A stretch of DNA of 64,000 nucleotides from Bathynomus jamesi (taxonomy: Eukaryota; Arthropoda; Malacostraca; Isopoda; Cirolanidae). The stretch lies in contig JAJOZX010003220.1 in NCBI GenBank assembly GCA_023014485.1, forward strand, positions 374,001-438,000, in the 5' to 3' direction. A model generated the notes under the pieces. It was given only the letters and a program-made list of their open reading frames with translations, was not told the origin of the DNA and did no database searches. Below, piece after piece: positions 20,135 through 32,024 of this stretch (within the stretch, counting starts at the first letter, position 1; every line of letters begins with the position of its first letter). A program made the position numbers and the translations under genes.

Positions 20135-23100
20135 ATGCAGACCCCTGAAGAATTGTGCGTGATTTGTAAGGAGAAATTGGAAAGCGGACAGGAAGTGGTT
20201 CACATCTCGCAAAAAGGAGCAGATCGTATAAATGCATCCAGCCGCAGCCGTGGAAGCGATGTTGTTCCAACAGCTGGAATAAGTGTTCACGTTGTATGTA
20301 GGAAAAGGTTTACGGATAAAAAGACCATTGAAATAAAGAAGCGACAGACCGCAGCCGAGGCAATACCAAGGAAAAGTGCTCGTTTTCATGAATAGGCATT
20401 TTCCAGTGCTACTCACTGTTTGTTTTGTGATACCTTTGTGGACTTTTTTTCCAAACACAAACCAAAATCAGAGCATGTCAAAATAAGAACTACAGAGTTC
20501 TCCGAAACCATAAAAAGGTGCTGTGAAAGCCGCTGCGATGAATGGTCGTTTAATGTAAAAGGCCGTCTGGAGTATTATCTTCGTGATATTCCTGCTGCAG
20601 ATTGTGTCTACCATCACACCTGCAGCGTAAATTTTCGAAGTGGAAAAAACATTCCTCGCGCATACTCCTCCGACGATCATGATTCGAAGAAAGGGAGACC
20701 AACTAATGAAGAGCAACACCAAGCATTCCTTCAGACCTGTGCTTACCTGGAAGAGAATGATGATGAACGCAGGCACGTGAAGAGAAAGCTTTTAGAACGT
20801 TACGGAGACAAGATCATAATATCAGGTGAAAGTGGGAAGGCAGATGTAGTAACACTACGAGAGACAGCTAATGAAATTCTTATAGATTATCACAAAAAGT
20901 CGAAAGAATGTGATATAGATATAGAGCTACAGAAGATTTACCTAGTAGAAGCTGCTGCAAAAATAATCAGAAGTGATATCAAGTCTGTCGACTCGCCTAG
21001 AAAAGATGTGTATCCATCTCCAAATGACATCACTGCAGAAAGTGCTCTTGATTACATTCCCAACAGTCTGAAATTGCTATTATCAAAAGCATTTGCGGGA
21101 CAGGATGCTTCAAGAAAAATAGGTGCAATTGGGCAGAGCATTATGCAAGCAACCCGTCCTAGAGGATTACTATGTCCACTACAGATCGGTTTGTCGGTTC
21201 AGCTACACCACAACTTTAGGTCAAGGTACCTTATTGACGTTCTCCATCAGCTGGGTTACTGTTCGTCGTATGCAGAAGTAACAAGATTCGAAAGAAACGC
21301 GGCGCTGGCTCTTTTACTGTTGATGAAAACACTGCAGTCCTTCTAGCAGCAGATAACGTCGATCATGATGTCTGCACTTTGGATGGGAAGAATACCTTTC
21401 ATGGAATGGGTATGATTGCCGCAATAACTCCGAAGATCAAGATCCACCCTTCTATTCACAGGCGTAATGTTGGTGACAATGACATTAAGAAGATTGCAAC
21501 CGTTGACATTAGGGAATATAGACACGCGAGAAGCATGTTGAGGGACATCTCATTCCGCGAACTTCCAGTACCCACTGCCACCATAAGTCGACTTAGTCTT
21601 CTCTGGTAGATATCTTCAGCAGAAAGATCAGGTCCAAGTTGGTCCGGAACAATGCAGGCAATTCACGGTGGATCAAGTGTCTCACATCCAGGTGTGGCGT
21701 CGATCACGTTCCTTCCCATCATAGATATGTCGCCAACTGACATGACCTGCATATTTTCGACATTACTATATTTGAGCAAGATAGCACGCGATCAAAAAGT
21801 CCCATGCATTATTACCTTTGATCAGCCTTTGTTCTGGAAAGCTTCCCAAATCATCAATGAACAGAGAGACCTGCAGGACATTGTTTTAATGCTGGGATCA
21901 TTTCACACTCTGATGAATCTTTTGGGAGCAGTCGGTACTCTTATGAATGGTTCAGGATTGTCTGAAGTACTTCAAGAAATATACGGACCAAATGCCGTGC
22001 AACACATGATGTCTGGAAAAGCTGTTTCAAGAGCGATACGTGGTCATATGATAGTAGATGCAGCTCTTAGTACCTTACTAGTCGCAGACGTTTTCCCTCG
22101 TAATGAAGATGGAACTCCTCATGACCTCCATAAGGAAGCTTGTGACCTGCTCGACGATGTTATGACCGCCAAACAATCAGTTGAGGATGTGGAATCTTCG
22201 AATGCATTGTCTCAGATTGCTACCACTTTGGATGCGAAGAAAACTGACCTACAATCTACTTCGCAAACAAGTCAACTCTGGTTGGAATATCAGCGAATGA
22301 TCAACATTGCACGTTCCTTGATAACAGCAGACAGAACCGGCTCGTGGGATTTGCACTTGCAAGCTATGCTGGAGACCATCCCCATAATTGCAGCAGCCGG
22401 ACATCACAATTACCTGAAATCGATATACCTGTACCTGCAGAAAATGTTAAGTTTGCCTTCTGAAAATCCAGCCGTTAACAAAATGTTCCAGGAAGGTAAG
22501 TTTGTGGTAAGAAGAAGCGACAGATTATGGGCCGGACTCGGCACAGACCTGGTGATAGAACAAGTACTAATGCGTTCCCTGAAAAGCAGAGGCGGACTGA
22601 CACGCGGAAGTGGATTTACAGACATCCAAAGGACAACGTGGCTCTTTTCTATGCCTCTGTGTTCCACTTATAACTTAGCAATGCAGGAATACACCAGAGT
22701 TTTGTTGGAAAGTAGTGAACAGCACAAGGAATTGAGGGGAAGTAGACAAATCAGGGACAGTAATGACATGAAGAAAGTACTTGAACGTCTGGAATCCTTA
22801 TCCCCATTCCATTCTACCTCGGGTCTCTGCAACATTGTAACAGGGCTAACTGCTGATCCTGGAGTTAACATTCATCAATTGCATTCAATCGGTACGAACA
22901 TTGTCGTAAAAATGATTGGGAAACAAGCCTTTACATATTCTGCCAAAAGATCTGACAAAGTGAAAACACTAGGATCTGCTTCTGCCGTTGTGATCACTGA
23001 TGCTTCAGATATAGAAGTAGATCCTGCACTACTGTTTCAGAGAATGATGACTGTTGCCACTGGCGGAGACATGAATCTTGAAGATGTCATGTGTTACGAA

Positions 23101-24420
23101 CTGTGTGCATATCCTCCTGCATTGTTCGAATCACGAAGTATCTTGAGGAAACCCGATAAGTCTCAGCTAGCTCATGCAATAATCAAATACACTGACACTT
23201 TACGCATGGAAGAAGTTCAAGAAATTCAGTGCATAGACCAATACGTATTGGATGGTGGATCTCTACTACATCGTGTTTCCTGGCGTCAAGATGAAACATA
23301 TGACAGCATCGCCAACTCATATGCCGATTTCACTCTGAAAACATGGAAAAGCAATCATTGTTTTTGATGGCTACAGCAGCTCTCCTACGATCAAGGACAT
23401 GACCCACAGAAGACGCAGCACCAAGACAAGCAGAAATGTGAATCTCAGTCCAAGCATGAAGTTTGTTGGCCAGAAGGAACACTTCTTGGCTAATGAAAAC
23501 AACAAGCAAGCATTTATTTCCCTCGTAGGTGAGATGTTGAAGAAGCACGGGTATACTGTTCACAACGCAGATGGGGATGCTGATGTGGACATTTTTCGTG
23601 CAGCAGTTTCCTCATCAGAAAATGCAACTACAACAGTAATAGGGGAAGACACCGACTTGCTGATTCTCCTTCTGTACCATGCCAAGGACAGTGGTTTCAA
23701 GTTGTACTATCGCAGCGATATAAGACGGGGACCATCTCCTAATCCTGTGTATGATATTCTCAGCATTCAATCATTGTTAGGCAATGACATCTGCAAGTAT
23801 CTCCTGTTTGTGCATGCTTTCACGGGCTGTGATAGCACATCCAGAATTTTTTCGATCGGTAAAGCCAAAGCATTCGACACACTGATGAAGGTGGCTGAAC
23901 TCCGTTCAGTTGCAAATACATTCTGTTCTAATTGTTGCCAACACTCGGACATTGAAGCCGCTGGAAGAAAGGCAATGCTTCTGTTGTATGGCTGCAAAAC
24001 ACTTGAATCCACTAACGCACTACGTCATCGAATGTTAGTTGAAAAGGTAGCTACAGCTAAATCTTTTGTTACACCCGAACGTTTGCCACCTACCGATGCG
24101 TCCACAAAGTACCACAGCTTTCGCACATACTTTCAAATACTAATCTGGAAGTCTACAGAAGAGAAGATAGATGCAGAACAGTGGGGTTGGTATGTAAAGA
24201 ATAATTCCTACTACCCTACAGCCTGCGACAAGCCACCAGCTCCAAATTATCTACTCAACATGATCGCTGCTCCTGCAAGACGAAATGTGCTACTTCAAGA
24301 TGTGGATGCAAGCGTAATGGAATGCCCTGTTCAGCGGCTTGTGGCGAGTGCCAAATCAGTGGTTGCGATAACAACCCAAGTACCGGTAATCTATCCGATG
24401 ATAGTGATGAAGAGGATTAA
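20135..24420 (+). pseudogene. Large zinc-rich protein with PIN/FEN-like nuclease domain (unnamed transposon protein)
   Basis: Conceptually about 1,400 residues from the ATG at 20,135. Order: CVICKEKL...HVVCRKRF (zinc module, 20,155-20,310); in-frame stop at 20,393; HCLFCDTF...CVYHHTC module (20,418-20,630); helical region; frameshift near 21,290; AADNVDHDVCTLDGKNTFHG (about 21,347-21,406); stop near 21,607; a 571-residue frame (21,652-23,367) with GSFHTLMN, VVRRSDRLW and GGLTRGSGFT; frameshift near 23,345; a PIN-type domain with VFDGY (23,362), DADVD (23,578), GEDTDLLIL (23,643) and FTGCDSTS (23,820), the four acidic stations expected of PIN/FEN nucleases; frameshift near 24,280; and a Cys-rich tail ending in DDSDEED. 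The domain calls are by eye; the transposition role is inferred from the flanking inverted repeats. Confidence 0.65.
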
Positions 24421-24618
24421 TTTCTGTATGTTTGTGACCAGGTATCACTTCTTCTGTAATGAACATAACTTGAAACTGGGAAAAAAATAATTGTTGTATT
24501 ATTGATTATAAAAATCTGTAAAAAGCTATATAACATTATATTTGCGTAATAACTGGTTGTGTTGTATATTGTTGAATTATTTAAAACATTACAACTGAAA
24601 GAAAAAGCATCAAATGTA

Positions 24619-25887
24619 CAGGGGTTGGACAAAATAATATGAACACCTTGATAAATGGCGGTTTTTATTCTTAATATGGAGTTGGTCCTCCTTTAGCGGC
24701 AATAACAGCTGTAATGCGTCGGGGAATTGATTCATACAGCTTTTGGACAGTGGCTAGAGGAATCCTAAGCCATTCTTCGAGCAAACCCTGCTCCAGTTCC
24801 GCCAAAGACGCCGGCGGTGGGAATCGGCTTCTGACCTGCTGCTCCAACTGACACCGCAGATGCTCGATAATGTTAAGATCCGGGGATTGTGGAGGCCAAT
24901 CCAAGCGTTCTACGTCACTAACATGCTCTTCAAACCAGTTTTTAACGACCCCAGCGGTGTGGATTGGTGCATTATCACCCTGGAAGACGGCGCCGCCATT
25001 GGGAAACAGCGTTTGGACCATGGGATGGACCTGGTCAGCCAATATTGACAGATAGACCTGGGAGTTAACCCTACCATGCAGTACTACAGCTGGGCCAAGA
25101 GTATTCCACGATATTGCTGCCCAACCATCACAGATCCGCCTCCATGCTTAACGGTTGGAGTCAGGCAGTCGGAGTCATAAGCATCTTTAGGCTGTCTCTA
25201 GACGTAAACTCGACCGGAACATGGAAATAGCGTAAAGGAGGATTCGTCGGAGTAGACTACATTCTTCCACCGGTCCATTGACCAATTCTTATGGTCATTA
25301 CACCATTTTCTGCGCCGCTCAATGTTGATGTGCGAAAGGAAGGGTTTGGCAATTGCAGCCCTCCCATGGTATCCAGCTCCATGGAGCTCGCGACGTACAG
25401 TTCTGGTCGATACCGGGCTTGCAAGATGCTGGTTAAGCTCTGCACTCACTTTTGGAGCTGTGGTCTTATGGTTCTTTGTCACAATGCGCTTTAGCACCCG
25501 GCGGTCTCGATCACACAGCTTCTTCTTGCGTCCACTATTGCATTTGTCGGTGCTTGTCTTTCCATGGTTTTGGTATGCAGACATGACCATAGAGACAGTT
25601 CCTCTGGATACATTGAACATCTGAGCGGTTTTCGTCACCGATGCACCAGCCATCCGCGCTCCGACAATTTGCCCTCTTTGGAAGTCTGACAGGTCTTTCA
25701 TAACTGCTAATTCATAATTCACTCAGATCTGTAAAAACAACGTGAGGGTTATAACATGACGCATACACTCTCTGTTACGCATTTAAATAGGTTTGCCAGT
25801 CATTTGACCGTTTACTTTGTGTCTGAGCAGTCCGTAAAGATAACCAGTGAAATCGGCGGGTGTTCATATTATTTTGTCCAACCCCTG
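24619..25887 (-). mobile_element. Tc1-like transposon
   Basis: Terminal inverted repeats CAGGGGTTGGACAAAATAAT and its inverse, flanked by TA at 24,617-24,618 and 25,888-25,889. 1,269 bp with one minus-strand transposase gene. It lies inside the right part of the PIN-nuclease element, so it inserted later. Confidence 0.95.
24671..25722 (-). pseudogene. Tc1-like transposase (DD34E type), frameshifted
   Basis: The N-terminal frame (25,198-25,722) starts near MKDLSDFQRGQIVGARMAGA with a paired-type helix-turn-helix (VTKTAQMFNVSRGTVSMV), then TRTVRRELH and WKNVVYSDESSF with the first catalytic Asp. The C-terminal frame (24,671-25,042) has VFQGDNAPIHTA (second Asp) and WPPQSPDLNIIEHL (catalytic Glu). 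The 155 bp between carries at least one frame change, including a stop right after GRVYV. It would bind the element ends and cut and paste at TA. Otherwise well preserved, so a fairly recent arrival. Confidence 0.93.
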
Positions 25888-26097
25888 TATCTCTATAAAT
25901 AAAAGCGTAAATTATATATATTTTTTTATAGTAGGAAACATCCAGTCCGCCATTTTGAATTTCATTTTTGGGGGTGTTCCCGGGGTCCAATTTTGTCGGA
26001 TTTTGGATATGTTATTCGGCAATGGTTCCTGAGCTGGAAACAGTTTAGAAAGCTTCTGAAGCAATTTTGCCCAGGTCTAACTACAAATTGCCTGGAC

Positions 26098-26908
26098 TAC
26101 ATTATGTGATATTAAGTGATTACGCCAAGAGAATATTTAGTTATCACATACATATGAACTGAACATAATAACGGATGATACGCGGAATTACGGTATTGAA
26201 ATGACACTTGAATTGGATGACAGGCCTACTGCGTTCTTTCACGAGAGTCAGTTGGAACGCTTGATTACACACTTTGGGAGTATAGCCTACCGTTCGGCGG
26301 TAGGCTAATGTAGGCTTCACAAGAGTACTTAGAATAGGAGGTACTTATCTTAGGACGATGTAAACTCTTGAAGGCGGGTTGAAGAAAGATCTATTACCGT
26401 AGACTCGAGTTGTCGTTGTCCGTTAAGCCTCTCGAGATGATGATGGTTGTTGTAGGCTTCTACAGATCTACAGAAGCTAAGGCTAACAAAGACCCTAAGA
26501 TCCACTCTAAGGCTAGCCCGAGAGAAAGGAGAGAGTAGGGGGTTAAGAGAAGAGAGGAGAATAAGGGGTTAAGTAAGGAGCAACCCTATCATTCGTGGGT
26601 TAACATTCATTCAGAAAAAGAGGGAAAAAGTCTCACCATCATCATCCGCCGGCCACTGCCGACAAGTCAGAAAAATAGTCGGAGAATATAGGAGAGGGGT
26701 GAAAGATGAAAAGAAGTAAAATAAGAACGCTTACAAACCATGCAAACACAGTCTTAACTCACTGTCATACCATGCAAACTACAAACATGCAAGAAAAGAG
26801 TTAGAGACATGCAAAGTAAGGAGGATAAGAAAAAAAAAAAAAAAGTAGGTAAAGTTAAACAAAAAGTGGGTTAGTTTACGCTATGAGCTACATCTACATT
26901 CGTGTTAG
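26098..26908. other. Non-coding stretch, no gene seen
   Basis: Mixed AT-rich then purine-rich DNA (AGAGAAAGGAGAGAG and AAAAAAAAGTAGG tracts). A local hairpin CCTACCGTTCGGCGGTAGG lies at 26,287-26,305. Nothing else recognised. Confidence 0.5.
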
Positions 26909-27038
26909 TCTAATTTTTTTTTTTTTTTTTTATTGCTGGCATCACACGCTGGCATGTCACAAGCTGGCATTCATCGTCAACAGACTCATCCTCGAGCACC
27001 ACCACCAGAGCTCCTGTTGTTAACTTTCTTTTTTAATT

Positions 27039-29860
27039 TTAAACAACGTTAATATTTTTAAAATGTCTGTCAAGACGGTTCTTAAACACATTAACGCTGG
27101 TAGAATGAACGACTGACGCGGGAAGATTATTCCATTTATCAATTACTTTAAACGTAAAGAAGTTTTTAGCGATATTAGTAATGAAACGTCTGCCACGCAA
27201 CTTGAATCCGTTATTGCGAGTATTACTATTATCGAAAGTGAACAATTTGTCAAAATTTACGTTATCGATGTTATTAACGATTTTGAAAACTTCAATAAGC
27301 TCCCCCCTTAATCTCCTAGTTTCGAGTGAATACAAGTCTAACACTTTAATCCTATCTTCATAAGGCTTATTGCGCAATGCCGGAATAAGTTTCGTGGCAC
27401 GACGCTGAACCCTTTCTAACCTATCAATATCCTCACGCAAGTACGGGCACCAAAATGAACGGCATATTCCAAATGAGGCCTGACTAGGGACTTGTAAAGG
27501 GGCAATATAATATCCTTCGATTTAAATTCGAAATTACGCGCTATGAAGCCTAACATCCTATTAGCTTTTGCGCAAGACTCCAGGCACTGGTTCCTAACCT
27601 TTAAATCTTTAGTTACGCGTACGCCTAAATCTACTTCCTCGTCAACGCTCGCTAAATCCCTATCATCCATCGTGTACACGTAATTATTGTTGCGAGAACC
27701 TATATGCAAAACTTTACATTTATCTACGTTAAATTGCATCTGCCACTTATCCGTCCACTCCATAATCCTATCTACATCGTCTTGGATCCTATTTCTATCG
27801 TCCTCGTTAACAACCTTACCGCCTATTTTAGTATCGTCCGCGAATTTTGACACGTTACTAATCAATCCTACATCTATGTCGTTAATGTAAATTACGAATA
27901 ACAATGGGCCTAACACTGAACCCTGTGGGACACCACTACCTACCTCTAACCACCCCGATTCACTACCATTAACTACGACCCTCTGCCTCCTAGCACGAAG
28001 CCATTCTTCTAACCAGTTAGCTACCTGACCGCGGATACCGTGCGCTTTAACCTTCGCAATTAGTCTCCTATGCGGAACTGTATCGAACGCCTTTTTAAAA
28101 TCTAAATAAATAACGTCAGCTGCCCTATGCCTATCGTATTCGCGCACTATTTCGTTATAAAATTCTAACAAATTTGTTAAACAAGACCTATGGCGTCGAA
28201 ACCCGTGCTGACTACTATTAATCAAACCCCTACTTTCTAAGTGATCGATAATACGATCCCTAACTACGGATTCCAAAAGTTTACCGACAATTGACGTTAA
28301 GCTAATGGGCCTATAATTGCTAGCTACCGCGCGGTCGCCTTTTTTAAAAATAGGCGTGACGTTAGCTAATTTGAAGTCTTCAGGAATAATCCCCGTTTCG
28401 AGTGACTGATTAAAAATCTTCGCTAAGGGGCCTACGATAACGTCTTTCAAATCTTTCAAATGTCTAGGATAAAAAGCGTCAGGGCCTGGAGCCTTGCTAA
28501 CTTTTAGCCTATCGATATAATGCGCAATCTCAGCCTCGTAAACAGTTATTTCATCTAAAATAGTCTCGCTACTAAATGGAACGATATCGTCAACGTCGGG
28601 GACATTATTTACGTCCTCTACGGTAAAAACTGTCGCAAAAAAGTTATTGAAAATACCCGCCATCGCCTGAGCGTCAGAAGCCAAAGCGCCATTTACATCC
28701 AATAGAGGGCCTATGTTATCCTTTACCGGCTTACGATTATTTACGTATTCAAAAAACTTTTTTGGATTATGTTTACTATCCGCAGCTATAACTATCTCTA
28801 AATTACGCTTGGCATTCCTAACTGATCTTTTAACCTGACGTCTAAGCTCGATATATCTATTAAAGTTAGCTACCTGGCCATTGCGCTTGTTAAGTCTATA
28901 CGCTCTATTACGCTCGTTTATGAACTCGCCTACTTCCCTAGTCCACCACTTCGGCCTACCACGATTTCTAACGCGCTTGGGCCTACGAGGAATAAACTCC
29001 CTTTCAATATTCCTAAAACTTTCTTTAAACGCCACCCAACGCAAATTTGTATCATTACCCATAAATAAGTTATCCCAGTCCACTACTCTCATCCTATCAG
29101 CAAAACTATCAAAATTAGCCCTACGAAAATCAGGGACTTCTATTACGTTACTATCCTGTGTGTTTTCTATCAATAACTTAAACCTAAGAATTTGATGATC
29201 GCTACATCCTAAACTCTCGCCTACTTCTAAACTTTCGACTATATTCTCGCCGTTCGTCATCACCAAATCTAAGATATTATCACCGCGCGTTGGTTCGGTA
29301 ACTATCTGTCGTAAAAAGTTATCGTCCATAAACTCAACCAGTCTCAAACCCTCTTCGTTACCCGTAAAATTCTCGTAATTAACATTAGGACAGTTAAAGT
29401 CTCCGACAATTATACTATTCCGATTGTCAATAAAATTACCAAGAAGTGAGTAAAATCTAGTATCTATATCGAGGGGTTGAACGGGAGGTCTATAAACAAC
29501 GACAAAATTAAAACTAATACTACGCGCCCTAACTTCAACACAGATCGCATTAATTGCTGCCGGAAAATCTAACTTAACCTCGATAGCCCTAAGGGAATTA
29601 CGAATGTACAGCAAAACGCCGCCTCCAAATCTATGTAACCTATCATTAGTAAAGATTTTAAAACCCGGTATATCAAGTTCCCCCAACAAGTCCCGAGTCA
29701 CGGTATTTAACCAAGTTTCAGTGATAGCAACTATATCATAGTTGCCGGAATAAATTACCGCCTTAAATTCATTTAATTTATTTCTAATACTACGCGCGTT
29801 GCAATAAAAGACGTTTAAGTTATTTTTTACCACGGGCCCGCTTTTTAAACTATTTATCAC
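27039..29860 (-). pseudogene. CR1 ORF2 (AP endonuclease, reverse transcriptase), one frameshift
   Basis: An 814-residue frame (27,416-29,860) plus a 133-residue continuation (27,039-27,440). The endonuclease has YCNARSIRNKLNEF, ITETWLN, RFGGGVLLYIRN, VVYRPP, IIVGDFNCPN and LGCSDHQIL (catalytic Asp-His). The linker has PKWWTREVGEF. The reverse transcriptase has SKAPGPDAFYPRHL, NYRPISLTSIVGKLLESV, QHGFRRHRSC, YLDFKKAFDTVPH, SGVPQGSVLGPLLFVIYIND and KFADDTKIGG. The C-terminal part has RPHLEYAVHF, then a one-base loss near 27,430 before REDIDRLERVQRRATKLIP. All catalytic motifs are intact, so the single frameshift is the only defect seen. The first codon of the long frame is GTG. Confidence 0.93.
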
Positions 29861-30447
29861 GTCGGGCCCGCGTTTCCCGGACCCACAACGTTTAAAGAAG
29901 GCTTCGACCTATACAGCTTTCGCACGTTTTCGTCTATTAACCTACCTAGCCTAGCATTACCTATTTCATTAAAATGCACCCCATCTTTTATAAAAAGGCT
30001 AGGATCATTGAATTCGGACCACAGCTTTACGAAGGGTACACTTTCCTCAGCACAAATCTCTTCTAATTTGTTATTCAAAAATATTGTTTTAGACGTAATT
30101 CTAAGACCCAAACCGTGCCTAGGGGTAATACCTAGAACTAAAGACCTATCTGACCTCGCCTTCAGGGACCTAATTAACCCCCTATATCTCTCCAAAAGGT
30201 CAGGCACTCTCGTATCTGGCCTATACGAGTCGTTGCCTCCTACCATCGTCACCAACATTGAGTGACGGGAAGCAACGTCAACCCTATCCACTTCGTCTCT
30301 AACTCTGTCAACCCTGGCCCCCGGGAGACAGACCCTCCTCCTATTGGTTGGATTCCGTTTAACGAACTCTTTGTCCATGTGGCGCACTAAAGAGTCCCCA
30401 ATTAAAATAGTTTCCCCCTCATTCACGGAGGCCTGAGGTGATGTCAC
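29857..30447 (-). CDS. CR1 ORF1 with SGNH hydrolase (esterase) domain
   Basis: A 196-residue frame with ILIGDSLVRHMD (block I Ser), CLPGARVDRVRDEVDR, TMVGGNDSYRPDTR (block III GGND) and IKDGVHFNEIGNARLGRLI (block V Asp-His). This is the catalytic layout of SGNH/GDSL hydrolases, known in CR1 ORF1. The N-terminal zinc finger and coiled coil seen in copies 1 and 2 are absent from the open frame: upstream a TAA lies near 30,467 and no ATG precedes the GTG start. The N-terminus may therefore be lost or out of frame. Its TGA (29,857-29,859) overlaps the GTG of ORF2. Confidence 0.82.
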   Translation of the reverse strand: MTSPQASVNEGETILIGDSLVRHMDKEFVKRNPTNRRRVCLPGARVDRVRDEVDRVDVASRHSMLVTMVGGNDSYRPDTRVPDLLERYRGLIRSLKARSDRSLVLGITPRHGLGLRITSKTIFLNNKLEEICAEESVPFVKLWSEFNDPSLFIKDGVHFNEIGNARLGRLIDENVRKLYRSKPSLNVVGPGNAGPT

Positions 30448-30811
30448 TTCTCGAGGTACAGGACGGCTTTAAATGATCTTGCAGGCGCAGGCCCGAGGTG
30501 CTGAATATATCTCGAGGAATGTAGAGAAACTTGAAGGCCGTCCCGGCAAACCGCAGGCCCGAAGCGATTCCGGTTGGGCCTCGATGGATTGCTTCTGCAG
30601 GCGGTCTGTAGATCTTACTTGATGATAAATTGTAGGCCTTGAAGAAAGTAGCAGGCCGCGCCCCCGGCAAGAGGCCGGAAGACGGTTGAAGTGATGAGAT
30701 CTGCTCGACGAAGTGAGCGAGTGTTGGTGTGCGTGAGTGAGTGAGTGAGAATGAGTGTGAGTGGAAGCTCGCTTTTATACGTAGTTCCTGTGACGTAGGA
30801 CTTCGCGCCAA

Positions 30812-30990
30812 ATCTTAAGACGCCTTCTCCGCGCGTCCTTTCGTTGAAGTGATTGCGTTCGCGCCTTTTGGGAAGAAACAGACGTTCCCATTGTTTGACT
30901 CTTGCCCACGTGTGTTTCCCAAGACTCTTTGATGATAGCTTGGAAGGAAAAAAATTTGTCTATTTGTTGGTCTATTTCTTGTCGATCCGC

Positions 30991-31043
<53 letters not shown>
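30812..31043. repeat. Short unique DNA followed by a (TA)n array
   Basis: 30,812-30,990 may be the outermost CR1 5' UTR or host sequence. 30,992-31,043 is pure TA. Confidence 0.7.
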
Positions 31044-31047
<4 letters not shown>

Positions 31048-31122
31048 TTTCAACTGCAAAGAACACGCACTATAAATAACGTTATTTATACTGCGTGTTC
31101 TTTGCAGTTGAAAATGTATATA
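31044..31122. repeat. Palindrome of two SINE tails, tail-body to tail-body
   Basis: ACATTTTCAACTGCAAAGAA, reading on through the SINE 3' body, meets its own inverse about 38 bp later with the centre near AACGTTATT at 31,083. Both arms end in (TA)n-type sequence. A nearly perfect hairpin. Confidence 0.9.
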
Positions 31123-31345
31123 TTGGTGCGGCATGCGGGAGGTGCCCCTCGGGGCATTGGTTTCTGCACGTATGTAGGAGAATTACGACTTCTGATCGAG
31201 TGAGGACCATGGTGTAGTGGTTATCATATTTGACCGGCAATCGGAAGATCCCGGGTTCGATTCCCGGGTGGTTACTTCATTTTTTCATTTGTTCGTTCTC
31301 CCTCCTCATCTTGCGCGGAATGTCTCCTATACAAACGTCTTTCTT
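31123..31345 (+). repeat. tRNA-Gln-like SINE with 5' extension
   Basis: A leader GTGCGGCATGCGGGAGGTGC is followed at 31,208 by the tRNA-like A box TGGTGTAGTGG and at 31,254 by a perfect B box GGTTCGATTCC. The body ends near TTTCTTTACG. The leader is the same 85-bp segment found between units of the array at 50,440-51,205, so this copy derives from a tandem dimer. Confidence 0.82.
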
Positions 31346-31346
31346 T

Positions 31347-31347
31347 A

Positions 31348-31405
<58 letters not shown>

Positions 31406-31427
31406 ATATATATATATATATACACAC

Positions 31428-31475
<48 letters not shown>

Positions 31476-31480
31476 CATTT
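31347..31480. repeat. (TA)n microsatellite with CACACA block
   Basis: A long TA array between the SINE and the 5' end of CR1 copy 2. Confidence 0.95.
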
Positions 31481-32024
31481 CGTGATCAGTCTTTCCTTGC
31501 GAACAGACGTGTTTTATCGAGTGTCCAGTGTTATCAATTGAATAAGTGGTTTTCGTTGAAGCGTTTTAAAAAAAAAGTGTTCGGTGCATTCATAACTAAA
31601 TTACTTCGTGCTACTAATCATACATTAACGAATATATTTCATTTATTGACGTTATTCAATACTATATTATTTGATCAAACCAAGGCCACAGCACGTGGCT
31701 TGCCGTGTTGTTTTTCAAATCTATCAAAAAATATGCAGTCATAAGGTTCATTTTTCCTTCCTTCGAGAGGTCAGGTAGAGTGTGTTCCCGCACCGTGTGA
31801 AGAAAAGGAAAAAAGTCGGGTCAAATCGCGGACAGATAAGTGTTATAAATACTCTTTTTTAACAGGTCTTCTGTCGGTAGCTTAATTCTATATTCATTTA
31901 GTATAAATTTGTGTTACAAGAACCTGTTTCTGCGTTTCAAAAACGCGGTAGACCTACGTTGTAATTTATTAATTTCCAAACGCTCGTTTTTTTTTTTGTT
32001 GTTGTTGTTTATCTAATTAAAAGC

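Larger units (their letters stand above)
19556..26097 (+). mobile_element. 6.5-kb element with long inverted termini and a PIN-nuclease protein (unnamed)
   Basis: Left terminus 19,556-19,732 and right terminus 25,931-26,097 are inverted copies over about 170 bp. Both start GTCCAGGCAAT and end in sequence next to AAAATGGCGGACTGG and TTTCCTAC. Inside is one decayed plus-strand coding region (20,135-24,420) and a later Tc1 insertion (24,619-25,887). Without Tc1 the element is about 5.3 kb. I could not see a convincing target duplication (flanks GACCATTC and TACATTAT). Bases 19,733-20,134 hold AT-rich leader DNA with a plausible splice acceptor TTTTCTGTTTCAG near 20,089. The protein matches an unnamed family I have seen in cnidarian and arthropod gene predictions. 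The termini show it is, or was, mobile. Confidence 0.8.
26909..30811 (-). mobile_element. CR1-type LINE, copy 3 (distinct subfamily, nearly intact)
   Basis: Minus-strand element ending in a poly(A) run of about 20 (poly-T at 26,912-26,931 on plus). It has overlapping ORF1 (29,857-30,447) and ORF2 (27,039-29,860) and a GC-rich 5' region (30,450-30,811) containing a GTGAGTGAGTGAGTGAG tract near 30,734. The protein differs clearly from copies 1 and 2, so it is another CR1 subfamily. The 5' end is uncertain. Only one frameshift was seen in ORF2, so this is the youngest LINE in the window. Confidence 0.87.

Noticed and set aside
30419..30811. 130-residue minus-strand frame upstream of CR1 copy 3 ORF1
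   Set aside because: Lies in the GC-rich 5' region, shows a simple Ser/His/Thr repeat and none of the zinc or coiled-coil features of CR1 ORF1; likely UTR.
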